A DNA stretch of 64,000 nt from Gammaproteobacteria bacterium (GTDB lineage: Bacteria > Pseudomonadota > Gammaproteobacteria > Pseudomonadales > Pseudohongiellaceae), in NCBI GenBank assembly GCA_008081045.1, contig VMDC01000020.1:62001-126000 (forward strand), in the 5' to 3' direction. The notes under the pieces were generated by a model. It made no database searches and was not told where the DNA came from. It saw only the letters and a program-made list of their open reading frames with translations. Shown piece after piece: positions 8,285 to 16,463 of this stretch (its first letter is position 1; each line of letters starts with the position of its first letter). The position numbers were made by a program, and so were the translations under genes.

Positions 8285-9315
8285 AGTCACAACAACTCTG
8301 GTTTACCGGCCCACACTCGGTTGAGGTGAGAGAGAAAGAATTGGAAGTCTCCGGGGCTCGCGATGTGCTGGTGAGAAATGTCTGCTCAGCCATCAGCGCC
8401 GGGACTGAGATGCTGGTGTTCCGAAATCAGCTTCCTGATTCCCTGGCTCTGGATGAAAGTATTGAGGCGCTGTCCGGCCAGGCCGTGCAGTATCCGCTTC
8501 AGTATGGTTATGCCTGCGTCGGAAAGGTTGAAGCAATCGGGGAAGACGTTGAACCGGACTGGTTTGGTAAAACGGTATTTTCGTTTCAGCCTCACTGCAG
8601 CAGTTTTGTTGCCAGCCCGGCGGCCCTGATTCCGGTGCCGGCGGATATCGATCCCTCTGCTGCAGTCTTTCTGGCGAATATGGAAACAGCCGTGAATTTT
8701 CTGCTGGATGCCTCGCCCAAGGTGGGTGAACGGGTACTCATTGTCGGGCAGGGTATCGTCGGTCTGCTGACTTCAGGGTTGCTTGCCCAGTTTCCGCTCG
8801 CCGGTCTGTTTGCCGTGGAAAGTATCGCTGACCGACAGCGCCGGGCTGAACAGATTGGCGTAAACCGGGTGTTTGATATCAATCAGCCGGACGAATTGGC
8901 TGAACTTCACAACGTCCTGCGGCCGAATGAACAGTACGGGGGCGCGGATCTGATCATTGAAGTGTCCGGCTCTCCTGAGGCGCTCAATCTGGCAGTTGAT
9001 CTGTGCGGCTATGCGGGGCGGATTCTGGTGGGCAGCTGGTACGGGACCAAGCGCGCTGCAATCAATCTGGGCGAGCGTTTTCATCGCAATCGAATGCAGA
9101 TTGTCTCGTCTCAGGTGAGCTCTATCGCGCCTGAAAACAGCGGCCGGTGGGATCCGGGGAGGCGGTTTGAGGTTGCCTGGGAAATGATCAGGCGATGTCA
9201 GCCAGAACAGTTCATTTCCCATCGATTTTCGCTGCCGTCTGCCGGGCAAGCCTACGAGTTACTCGACAAGAACGCCGGGGAAGCCTTGCAGGTAGTCTTC
9301 GACTATGGCCGTTGA
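8281..9315 (+). CDS. Zinc-free MDR-family (medium-chain) dehydrogenase
   Basis: A protein of 344 aa coupled to the reductase by a 4-bp ATGA overlap. The N-terminal GroES-like part has SAISAGTEM where zinc-dependent alcohol dehydrogenases carry CGSDxH, so the catalytic zinc cysteine is missing. The nucleotide-binding part has VLIVGQGIVGLLTSGLL and IIEVSGSPEALNLAVDL. The overall pattern recalls BchC and sorbitol-dehydrogenase-like members that work on large ring or sugar substrates. It may oxidise or reduce the polyol side chain made by the upstream reductase; this is inference. The true hydride donor and substrate cannot be read. Confidence 0.8.
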   Translation: MKSQQLWFTGPHSVEVREKELEVSGARDVLVRNVCSAISAGTEMLVFRNQLPDSLALDESIEALSGQAVQYPLQYGYACVGKVEAIGEDVEPDWFGKTVFSFQPHCSSFVASPAALIPVPADIDPSAAVFLANMETAVNFLLDASPKVGERVLIVGQGIVGLLTSGLLAQFPLAGLFAVESIADRQRRAEQIGVNRVFDINQPDELAELHNVLRPNEQYGGADLIIEVSGSPEALNLAVDLCGYAGRILVGSWYGTKRAAINLGERFHRNRMQIVSSQVSSIAPENSGRWDPGRRFEVAWEMIRRCQPEQFISHRFSLPSAGQAYELLDKNAGEALQVVFDYGR

Positions 9316-9446
9316 TCAGGCAGACTACCGACCGCGGGTTCAGGTGAGGGTGCTGAACAGGTCAGCGTTGCCGTTGTCCCCTGTCAAACGAAATGCCGAC
9401 CCGTTGTGACGGGCCGATCCACCAATTACCAATCGAGGAAACTTTG

Positions 9447-9824
9447 ATGTACACAGTGTCAGTAAAGCAGGATCTCATCGCTCAGCATTATCTGATCGGG
9501 GGAGACTGGGGCGCGGAAAATCAGCCCCATTCCCACCATTATGAGGTAGAAGTCAGACTGGAGTCGGCAGAGCTCGACCAGCATGGTTATCTTGTCGATA
9601 TTGTTAAGATAGAAGAAGAGCTGCAGGCGGTAGTGGATTATTTTGGTGACAGCATGCTGAATGACCTGCCGGAATTTGCCGGCTTGAACCCGAGCATCGA
9701 GCACTTCAGTCGCATCGTCTGTGAAAAGATGCTCTCCGGCATTGCACCTCCCGGCACCGGGCGATTCACCATCCGAATCTGGGAAAACGCGACCTGCTGG
9801 GCCGCCTATGGCAAGGATTATTGA
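9447..9824 (+). CDS. 6-pyruvoyl-tetrahydropterin synthase-like protein with altered active site
   Basis: A protein of 125 aa; the start at 9447 has GAGGAA six bases upstream. The T-fold family is shown by the zinc ligands His14, His28 and His30 (PHSHHYEVEV), the LN at 71-72, Glu85 in NPSIEHFSRIV and Glu113 in RIWENATCW. The usual catalytic Cys, four residues before the first His of HxH, is Glu24. PTPS-III enzymes carry Glu there and make hydroxymethyl-dihydropterin. The canonical Asp-His pair before LN is replaced (Gly67-Asp68). So neither QueD nor standard PTPS activity is assured. Its stop codon overlaps the 3' end of the opposing gene by 7 bp. Confidence 0.8.
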   Translation: MYTVSVKQDLIAQHYLIGGDWGAENQPHSHHYEVEVRLESAELDQHGYLVDIVKIEEELQAVVDYFGDSMLNDLPEFAGLNPSIEHFSRIVCEKMLSGIAPPGTGRFTIRIWENATCWAAYGKDY

Positions 9825-10810
9825 TCAATCGATCTAGAATTAAGAGTGGGCAGAACAAATGCACCACTGAGCAACAAGCTCAGATCGCGCACCCGCATCA
9901 ACACCACCACGCTGGCTGCCATGCTCAGGGGTATCCCCAGAGCCTGAAATGACCAGAACAAACCCGCTTCTACCGAACCGATGCCGCCCGGCAAAGGCAG
10001 CAGAAAGGCCAGGCGCATCACGGTAAAAAGCAGGATAAAGTCCGTGCCGTCGAACGGCACCTGCGCGAGACCCAGAAGAAACCAGAACTCAACAATCATG
10101 ACCGCCCAGGCCAGACAGGAGGCGAGCATCGCGAGGCCCAGGGCGCGGCGATGGTCTGCAGTCAGCCTGCGAAGTTGGTGGCTAATCTCATCCCGGTGTT
10201 CGCCGAGTCTCTTTAGGCGAGGATGCTGTTGCCAGTGTTCTACCTGACGTCGGATAAACCGCCGTAGCCACATGGGCCTGACTACGAGCGCCGAAACTGC
10301 ACCGACCATCAACAGCACAATGCCGAACAAACCTGCGGAAAGGAGACTCCAGTTCATGCCGGGGGTTGCCCCGGAGCCCAGCAATAACAGGACGGCAACG
10401 AGCAGAACGCTGAAATTCACAAACAGCTCAAAGAACCGGTCGAGACCCACTGCCAGCAGCGCCGTCGGTCCCGGAATACGATAACGACGCCACAGCCAGA
10501 GCACCTGAAGCGGTTCGCCGCCGAACTGAGGTCCGGGAGTGACAAAACTGATCAGAGCGCCTGCCTGACGGACCCCCAGAATCTGCAGGAGGCTGATACC
10601 GAGACCCAGAGCGCGGGTCAGAATGCACCAGCGCATGGCCAGAAGAACCAGCACGATCAGATTGAGACCGATCCAGACTGCCCAGTCTGTCAGTTGCAGT
10701 GATGCGACGGCGAGCGGGAAATCTGCCAGGGGCAGTCGGGAGAAGATGTAGCCCGCCAGCAGCGCAGAGATCAGCCAGGTGAGCGTGGCGATGATGGTGG
10801 AATGTTTCAA
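9818..10810 (-). CDS. Lysylphosphatidylglycerol-synthase-TM/flippase-like membrane protein
   Basis: A protein of 330 aa from a TTG at 10810 that overlaps the upstream gene's stop as TTGA, parallel to the ATGA couplings in the facing operon. About eight hydrophobic segments span the protein. Conserved blocks are TPGPQFGGEPLQVLWLW near 97-113 and LPGGIGSVEAGLF near 280, as in the UPF0104/AglD2-type flippase-like family. The aminoacyl-transferring soluble domain of MprF is absent. Relatives are thought to move lipid-linked substrates across the inner membrane. Next to a CDP-alcohol phosphatidyltransferase it probably handles that enzyme's lipid product (inference). Confidence 0.75.
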   Translation of the reverse strand: MKHSTIIATLTWLISALLAGYIFSRLPLADFPLAVASLQLTDWAVWIGLNLIVLVLLAMRWCILTRALGLGISLLQILGVRQAGALISFVTPGPQFGGEPLQVLWLWRRYRIPGPTALLAVGLDRFFELFVNFSVLLVAVLLLLGSGATPGMNWSLLSAGLFGIVLLMVGAVSALVVRPMWLRRFIRRQVEHWQQHPRLKRLGEHRDEISHQLRRLTADHRRALGLAMLASCLAWAVMIVEFWFLLGLAQVPFDGTDFILLFTVMRLAFLLPLPGGIGSVEAGLFWSFQALGIPLSMAASVVVLMRVRDLSLLLSGAFVLPTLNSRSIDQ

Positions 10811-11985
10811 GCGCCGTCGTACCGATTGATCCAGTGACTGTCTTCTTGCCACAGACAGAACTTGCCACTGCCGAGCAGCATGGACCACACAACGCAGCAA
10901 AACAGCACAGTGTCCACGCCGTCCATCGGGTTTGAAATGTAAAACCAGCCAAGAAGCCCGATCAGAAGCAGGCAAAAATAGCGCCCGGCTATGCCCAGTA
11001 AGACCATCGTGCCGGCCAGCGCAAAGTTGCCCAGCAAAATGATGCTTGGCCAGACAGCGCCTCCGATGACCACAGGCGGGAACCCGACTCGCCACAGGGT
11101 AAAGGCAAGTAGCGTAATGATCGCTAAACGCAATCCCGGCTGCAGGACGGTATGACTGAACAGAGTCAGTCGGTCGAAACGGAGACGAGTGACTTCTGAA
11201 TCTCTTTCCAGGTGACCGCTTACCACCAGCCAGTCAATGACAAAGCCTGTCAGTGTCGGCAGCATAAAAGCAAAGCCTGCTATTCGGGTAACCGGCGGGT
11301 AAAACAAGGGCCACAGTGCCACCACCAGATAGCCCATTTGAAATCCGGCCCATGCCCGGCGATGCATGGCAGGAGGCAAAGGATAGATGGGCAGACCGCG
11401 CATGCGTCTGACTGACAGACCCGCATGGAACAGGTAGTAGGCAGCACCCATCAGCAGATAGGACCAGTGAACCTGACCATAGCTCCACGCCAGACCGGCA
11501 GCGACCGCCATGCCGAGCGCATCGGAAACCGTGTCCAGTTCATTGCCCAGCTGACTCATTTGTCCTGTTCGTCGCGCAACGAAGCCATCGACACGGTCCA
11601 GCACAGCGCCAAAAAAATAAATCATGCCCGGTAGCCAGGCTAACCACGCGCCTTCTGGCCAGGCTTGAAACAGAAAACCCCCGGTTGCGGCGATCAGCCA
11701 GGAGCGCAGAAGCGTCAGGCGGTTGCCCCAGCCCAGTTGGGCATACAGAGCAGATTGCGGCTCTGCGCGGTTCAGAGTCAGGCGTCTGGCCGTTTGAAAA
11801 TAGATGAACAGCCACAGCACGGTACTCTGTGCCAGCCACTGCAGCGAGGCGGGAGTTCCCCAGACGGCTGCCAGCCAGAGTGCACCGAGGCCGAGGGTGA
11901 ACAGACCGCCCACTGTGAGACGCATGAGTTCCTGACCAAGGGATTGGATTCCTAGAGACTCGTCGTGGCTCATTGGCGGGGACAT
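10807..11985 (-). CDS. CDP-alcohol phosphatidyltransferase with long C-terminal membrane extension
   Basis: A protein of 392 aa. The complete catalytic signature D-x2-DG-x2-AR-x8-G-x3-D-x3-D spans Asp130 to Asp155 (DRVDGFVARR ... GNELDTVSD). The enzyme replaces CMP on a CDP-linked alcohol with a second alcohol, making a phosphodiester lipid. Typical members have about 200 aa. Here an N-terminal membrane part of about 80 aa and a C-terminal part of about 150 aa with further membrane segments are added. It is the first gene of the opposing two-gene arm of the cluster. Either CDP-diacylglycerol with a heterocyclic polyol, or another CDP-alcohol, could be the substrate; this is not decided by sequence. 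Confidence 0.85.
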   Translation of the reverse strand: MSPPMSHDESLGIQSLGQELMRLTVGGLFTLGLGALWLAAVWGTPASLQWLAQSTVLWLFIYFQTARRLTLNRAEPQSALYAQLGWGNRLTLLRSWLIAATGGFLFQAWPEGAWLAWLPGMIYFFGAVLDRVDGFVARRTGQMSQLGNELDTVSDALGMAVAAGLAWSYGQVHWSYLLMGAAYYLFHAGLSVRRMRGLPIYPLPPAMHRRAWAGFQMGYLVVALWPLFYPPVTRIAGFAFMLPTLTGFVIDWLVVSGHLERDSEVTRLRFDRLTLFSHTVLQPGLRLAIITLLAFTLWRVGFPPVVIGGAVWPSIILLGNFALAGTMVLLGIAGRYFCLLLIGLLGWFYISNPMDGVDTVLFCCVVWSMLLGSGKFCLWQEDSHWINRYDGA

Positions 11986-12026
11986 GCCGCAACCATACGA
12001 CTGCTGCCGGGGATTTTCAATCTGCC

Positions 12027-12053
12027 GTCTGGCACCCTAAAAGGGTGCCGGAC
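12027..12053 (-). terminator. Strong hairpin after the PQQ dehydrogenase operon (no U-tract)
   Basis: GTCTGGCACCC (12027-12037) pairs with GGGTGCCGGAC (12043-12053) over 11 bp, one pair being a wobble, with a five-base loop. It lies between the stop of the PQQ dehydrogenase gene and the start of the phosphatidyltransferase gene, both leftward. No T-run follows on either strand, so it could be a factor-dependent terminator, an mRNA-stabilising 3' stem or a protein site. Confidence 0.35.
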
Positions 12054-12162
12054 AGAGTGTTGCCATGACATGTTGGGCGATTTTCGACCGCATCAGCCGA
12101 TTCCGGTTGGCCGGAGTCCGGCCACCGACTCAGAGTTCTGATGACAGGCCGCCGAGCGGGAA

Positions 12163-14109
12163 TCAGGGCAGTGCGTAAGCGACCAACTGTGCGGGATTAC
12201 CGCTGCCGCCAACGAACATCGCCAGGTATTGCTTGCCATCATGCTCATAGGTGAATGGCAGACCCGTCTGATTGTCCGGCAGGTCCAGTTCAAAGAGTAT
12301 CTCACCCGTGGTTTTGTCGACTGCGCGAAAAATAGGGCTGGCCCCGGCTCCGCCGGTGCCTTCGCCGACAAACAGCAGTGTTTTGGTGAGTAACACGCCA
12401 GACCGGGTCGGGATACCTGTCCGGGGAACATCAATGCCCTCGAGCAGAGGGTGGTTTTTGATGCGCTCCGGGGTATCGGCGTTGGCTATCCACCACAGAT
12501 GCTCACCGCTGTTCATATCGATTGCAGTGACCCTTCCGTAGGGCGGTTTGACAATTTCCAGGCCCTGAACCCGGGGCGCGCGTACGCCAAATCCCTGACT
12601 CAGATCGATGTCAGAATCAGGGTTCTTCGCCAGAGCGAGAACCTGAAGCTGGGTTCTCGAAGGGACGTAAACAATGCCGGTTTCCGGGTCGAATGCTGAG
12701 TGTTCCCAGTTGGCGCCACCGGTCGATGAGGGCAGACTCAGCAAGCCGCGGGTACCGTCGGGATGATCCTGGAGCGACGGTGGCGTAAAAATGGTCCTGC
12801 TGAGCCTAAAATCCTGTACCGCTTCCAGCGCCATTGCCCTTAACTCGGGCGTATAGTCAATCAGATCGTCCTCAGTGAAGCCCTGGCGATCGAATGCTGC
12901 CGGCCGCGTGGGAAAAGGCTGGGTGGGCGAATACCACTCTCCGGGCACATCACCCTGCGGGACAGGCCGTTCGACAATGGGCCAGATCGGTTCGCCGGTG
13001 AGCCGGTCAAAGGCATAGATCCAGGCCTGCTTGGTGACTGACATGACAATTTTCCGGCCATTCGGCAGGTCCGCAATAATAGGTGCATTGGGCACGTCCC
13101 AGTCCCAGATATCATGATGGATGAACTGATAGTGCCACTGCCGTTCACCGGTTTGGACATCCAGCGCGACTATCCCGCTGGAAAACAGATTGTCACCGTG
13201 GCGATCGCCGCCGTAGTAGTCACCGGTCGGGTCCTCGACAGGGAGGTAAACATGTCCCAGTTCAGGATCTCCTGATATCGGGGCCCATACCCCGGAATTG
13301 CCGGTGATGTCGTTTCCGCTCAACCAGGATTCATAGCCGTATTCGCCCGCTTCCGGGATCGTGTGAAACGTCCAGAGCAGCTCGCCGGTATGAACGTCAA
13401 AGCCACGGATATCCCCTTTGGTATTGAACTTTGATCGGGGCCTTCCGCCGGTGCGATGGGCCGCACCGACGACAATGACGTCATTCATCACAAACGGCGG
13501 CGCCGAGATGCCGATGTCCGGGTACGGATAGCGGGGATCATCCGCATTACGCAGCCCCTGATAAAGATCGACAATGCCGTTCTCACCAAACGCCGCGTCA
13601 GGTATCCCGGTTTCAGCATCCAGTGAAACCATCTGGTAACCCGGAGAAATGTCTATTACCCGCTGCTTGTCACCCTTGCTGTAAAATGCGACACCCCGGC
13701 CCGGCCCCTTGCGAGGCGCTTCATCGTAGCGGTCACCTTCATCGTAGCGATACAGCCACAGCACCTGTCCGCTGGTGGCATCGAGAGCCACTACGTTACG
13801 GGTGTTGGCGATATTGGCATAGAGAACACCATTGATTTCTAGGGGCGTGGAAGGGTTGGCGTAATCTACGGTCGTGCCGAAGTTTTCTGTAGAAAATGAC
13901 CAGGCCAGTTCCAGTTCGCTGACGTTGTCCGCATTGATCTGATCCAGCGGTGAATAGCGATGCGCCCAATCGCCTCCATAATAAGTATTCCAGTCACCGT
14001 CGTTGACCGTAGTGCTCTGCTGGCCCAGGACCGGTGTTAAGGGGCTGGCAGTCAGCAGAGCCAGCGACAACGGCGCGAAAGAAAGGACGTTTTTTATTTT
14101 TATTGTCAT
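12163..14109 (-). CDS. PQQ-dependent quinoprotein dehydrogenase, exported
   Basis: A protein of 648 aa with a Sec signal (APLSLALLTASPLTPVLGQ). The mature protein begins WNTYYGGDWAHRYSPLDQIN, followed by repeated propeller blades with tryptophan-docking patterns such as VVALDATSGQVLW, FDVHTGELLWTFH and ALDVQTGERQWHYQFIHHDIWDWDVPNAP. The end shows TTGEILFELDLPDNQTGLPFTY. This matches the eight-bladed glucose/quinate type of quinoprotein without the N-terminal membrane anchor and without a haem c domain. It would oxidise an alcohol or aldose in the periplasm. It is third in an operon with the dehydratase-like and GH31 genes, 65 bp after the latter, which points to a sugar substrate. Confidence 0.85.
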   Translation of the reverse strand: MTIKIKNVLSFAPLSLALLTASPLTPVLGQQSTTVNDGDWNTYYGGDWAHRYSPLDQINADNVSELELAWSFSTENFGTTVDYANPSTPLEINGVLYANIANTRNVVALDATSGQVLWLYRYDEGDRYDEAPRKGPGRGVAFYSKGDKQRVIDISPGYQMVSLDAETGIPDAAFGENGIVDLYQGLRNADDPRYPYPDIGISAPPFVMNDVIVVGAAHRTGGRPRSKFNTKGDIRGFDVHTGELLWTFHTIPEAGEYGYESWLSGNDITGNSGVWAPISGDPELGHVYLPVEDPTGDYYGGDRHGDNLFSSGIVALDVQTGERQWHYQFIHHDIWDWDVPNAPIIADLPNGRKIVMSVTKQAWIYAFDRLTGEPIWPIVERPVPQGDVPGEWYSPTQPFPTRPAAFDRQGFTEDDLIDYTPELRAMALEAVQDFRLSRTIFTPPSLQDHPDGTRGLLSLPSSTGGANWEHSAFDPETGIVYVPSRTQLQVLALAKNPDSDIDLSQGFGVRAPRVQGLEIVKPPYGRVTAIDMNSGEHLWWIANADTPERIKNHPLLEGIDVPRTGIPTRSGVLLTKTLLFVGEGTGGAGASPIFRAVDKTTGEILFELDLPDNQTGLPFTYEHDGKQYLAMFVGGSGNPAQLVAYALP

Positions 14110-14174
14110 GGGATTTTTCCTCTGAGTCGCGAGTTAAGGTAAGTTAGTTGCCGCTTTTTTCGACTTGTCCTAAT

Positions 14175-16463
14175 TTAGTCAATGACACCCCGATTGACCA
14201 GAGCCCTCCGGAAGTTCTCACCAACTTGTGATCCCTCCCGATAGAGCACGGCGGGAGTGCCAATCGGTGCTGGTACGACAATCGGACTGTGGCTGCCCTG
14301 ACTGGTATATCGCTGGCCGGTGAAAGCATGTTTGTAGTGACCTGCAGGCAGACGTATCTCAATCTCGTTAACACCCGGGTCCAGCACCGGTGCGAACCAA
14401 AGCTCGGAACCAACAAGCATCTGTTGATAGGACAGCGTCCAGAAATTCCGGTCCTCCGGATAGTGGAGGAACGGATGTCGGACAACTGGCCAGCCGCGCT
14501 CGGCCGCCTCGCTGACCAGCGATTGCCGATAGTCGTGCCAGGCATTGTAGACATTTGAAAATCGGGCGATGTGGCGCAAAGTTTCCTGATCAGTATCGAA
14601 TTGATGTGACCAGTCGGGCCGCAGACCCTCATGCGTGCGGAATATGGACTGAAAAGCGCCGAGTTCAATCCAGCGCAGCATCAGTTCCTTGGTCCGACGG
14701 ATCGAAACGGGCGCCCCTAGCGCCTCTGCTTCGAGGGACAGCCATCCGCCGACGTCGCTGTGATTAAACGCGAAACCGGAAAGCCCGCTGGTCAGCAGCG
14801 CCGTAACTGAAGTTTTTATGCCGTCATAGTTGTCCCAGTTTGACGCCTGATCGCCTGCCCAGAACAGGGTGCTGTGCCCCGGACTTCGGGTGTAGGCAGC
14901 GCGCATGAAAAAAACAGCCTCGTCACCCATACCGGCTTCTTCGATGGCTTCACGGTTCAGGCTGGCCCAGTATTCCGGATATCGATTGTGGTTTGCCGTC
15001 GGGTTGCTGCCGTCGAAAAGCTCGGCATTCAGCGGTAAAGCCTCACCAAAATCCGCCATCCATCCGGACAGACCGACGCCCAGCATCTCTTCTTTGATGA
15101 CGGCCTTCATCCACTCTCTGGCGTCAGGATTGGTTACGTCCAGCACGTAGGCCAGAAAATTTGCGCCACCTGTTGTCGCCAGAGAGCCGTCGCTGGTGCG
15201 GATCAGATATCCCCGATCCCGTGCCTCCTGATACAGATTGCGGCGAAAGGCATCCTTGCCAGCGCTCAGGACATCGTGGAAATAGGGGTTGATATAACCC
15301 ATGACGCGAATGTCATCGGTCTGCAGAGTCCCGACCATGTCCTGCCAGCGCGTGTACCGGCTGTCATCCAGCTCCCAGTTCCACCAGAGTCTGAAGCCCT
15401 GGGCGACTTCGCGCTGCCCCTGCCAGTCCTGCATCCACATGGCGGAAAGCGTGGCTTGCTCTTCCTGTAGGGCTGACACAGCTTCCAGTACGCGGTCAGT
15501 CCCGCCCTGAATGCCCAGAATCAGTCCTTTGGTTGCCCAGTCCGGCAGTGCCCGCATACGTCCTGAATAGGCGGTATACCGTTCAATAAGCTCCAGCGGA
15601 GAGTTTCCGACAATGAGTCGCGCCTGCAGCTCATTGGCATAGGTCTGCATCACAATCTGATCGTCCCGGCGCAGATCGAACACCGAATATTCGGCATTTT
15701 CCAGCATCAGGGAACGTATTTCCGTGGTGATGAAGTGGGGAATTGGCGCGTAGGTTGAATACCATTCTCCGGCCGCGCTGATGCTTCTCTCATCAAACCA
15801 GTCAGTTAACGGCTGGGCGCCCCGGGAGAGACCCTGTTCGTCTACCATGATCGGGATGCGTGAGCCTTTGAAATCGAAAGCGCTGTATTGCTCGCCAAAG
15901 CCGAAGACCCGCTCATCGCCCGATGAGGCGAATGCGAGGCCGGTTCTGCCGATGGACGAGTGGCTCACGCGCAGGCGCATTTGCAGCTGGCCTACATCGG
16001 CCTGAGTCAGAAGCAGCTCATATGGCACTGCGCCGATCTCGCCACAGGACAGTTCTCCTGTGATTGTCAGGATTCCACTGCTGAGCGAATCCGCATCGAC
16101 TGTATGGGCGTCACATTCGAGGGTGGTGTTTTCGATCATGTGACTGTAGCCGGTGCGAGGTTCAGCAGTCACTGAGGCGCCTGCGGCAAGGACAAACCCG
16201 GCCCCGGGCTGACTTTGCCAGTAAACCCGCTGTTCATCGTTGGCTGCAGAGATGGTCAGTCTGGCCCCGTCGGGGCCGGATGCCAGCCAGGCGACGCGGA
16301 AGTCGCCCAGCATATGCGTCCAGGAAGGCTGCTCAGGGTCACTCGCCCTGAGCATAGGGGCGGCCACCTCAGGTGCCGCGTCATTCATAAACTGCGCGCT
16401 GGCCGGTTCAGCGAGAAGCACCAGCGCCCAAATAGTCCACAGACTGATCCGGCCTTCAGACAC
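14175..16463 (-). CDS. GH31 glycoside hydrolase, YihQ (sulfoquinovosidase)-like, exported
   Basis: A protein of 762 aa from a GTG at 16463 that overlaps the upstream stop by 8 bp and yields a Sec signal (ISLWTIWALVLLAEPASAQ). GH31 catalysis is shown by the nucleophile Asp471 in GWMADFGE and the acid/base Asp538 in FWAGDQ. The flanking sequence follows E. coli YihQ closely, including HSDVGG and FRTHEGLRP. Of the sulfonate-binding residues of YihQ (R301, W304, Y508), the Arg and Trp are present as R358 and W361 in FRLWWNW, while the Tyr is Trp574. Sulfoquinovosides or another alpha-glycoside are therefore both possible. Unlike cytoplasmic YihQ, this protein is exported. Confidence 0.85.
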   Translation of the reverse strand: MSEGRISLWTIWALVLLAEPASAQFMNDAAPEVAAPMLRASDPEQPSWTHMLGDFRVAWLASGPDGARLTISAANDEQRVYWQSQPGAGFVLAAGASVTAEPRTGYSHMIENTTLECDAHTVDADSLSSGILTITGELSCGEIGAVPYELLLTQADVGQLQMRLRVSHSSIGRTGLAFASSGDERVFGFGEQYSAFDFKGSRIPIMVDEQGLSRGAQPLTDWFDERSISAAGEWYSTYAPIPHFITTEIRSLMLENAEYSVFDLRRDDQIVMQTYANELQARLIVGNSPLELIERYTAYSGRMRALPDWATKGLILGIQGGTDRVLEAVSALQEEQATLSAMWMQDWQGQREVAQGFRLWWNWELDDSRYTRWQDMVGTLQTDDIRVMGYINPYFHDVLSAGKDAFRRNLYQEARDRGYLIRTSDGSLATTGGANFLAYVLDVTNPDAREWMKAVIKEEMLGVGLSGWMADFGEALPLNAELFDGSNPTANHNRYPEYWASLNREAIEEAGMGDEAVFFMRAAYTRSPGHSTLFWAGDQASNWDNYDGIKTSVTALLTSGLSGFAFNHSDVGGWLSLEAEALGAPVSIRRTKELMLRWIELGAFQSIFRTHEGLRPDWSHQFDTDQETLRHIARFSNVYNAWHDYRQSLVSEAAERGWPVVRHPFLHYPEDRNFWTLSYQQMLVGSELWFAPVLDPGVNEIEIRLPAGHYKHAFTGQRYTSQGSHSPIVVPAPIGTPAVLYREGSQVGENFRRALVNRGVID

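Noticed and set aside
9447-9824. Naming the PTPS-like gene queD (queuosine synthesis), with yhhQ also in the window
   Set aside because: The catalytic Cys and the Asp-His pair of QueD are missing, the neighbours are not queC, queE or queF, and yhhQ lies 18 kb away as a single gene.
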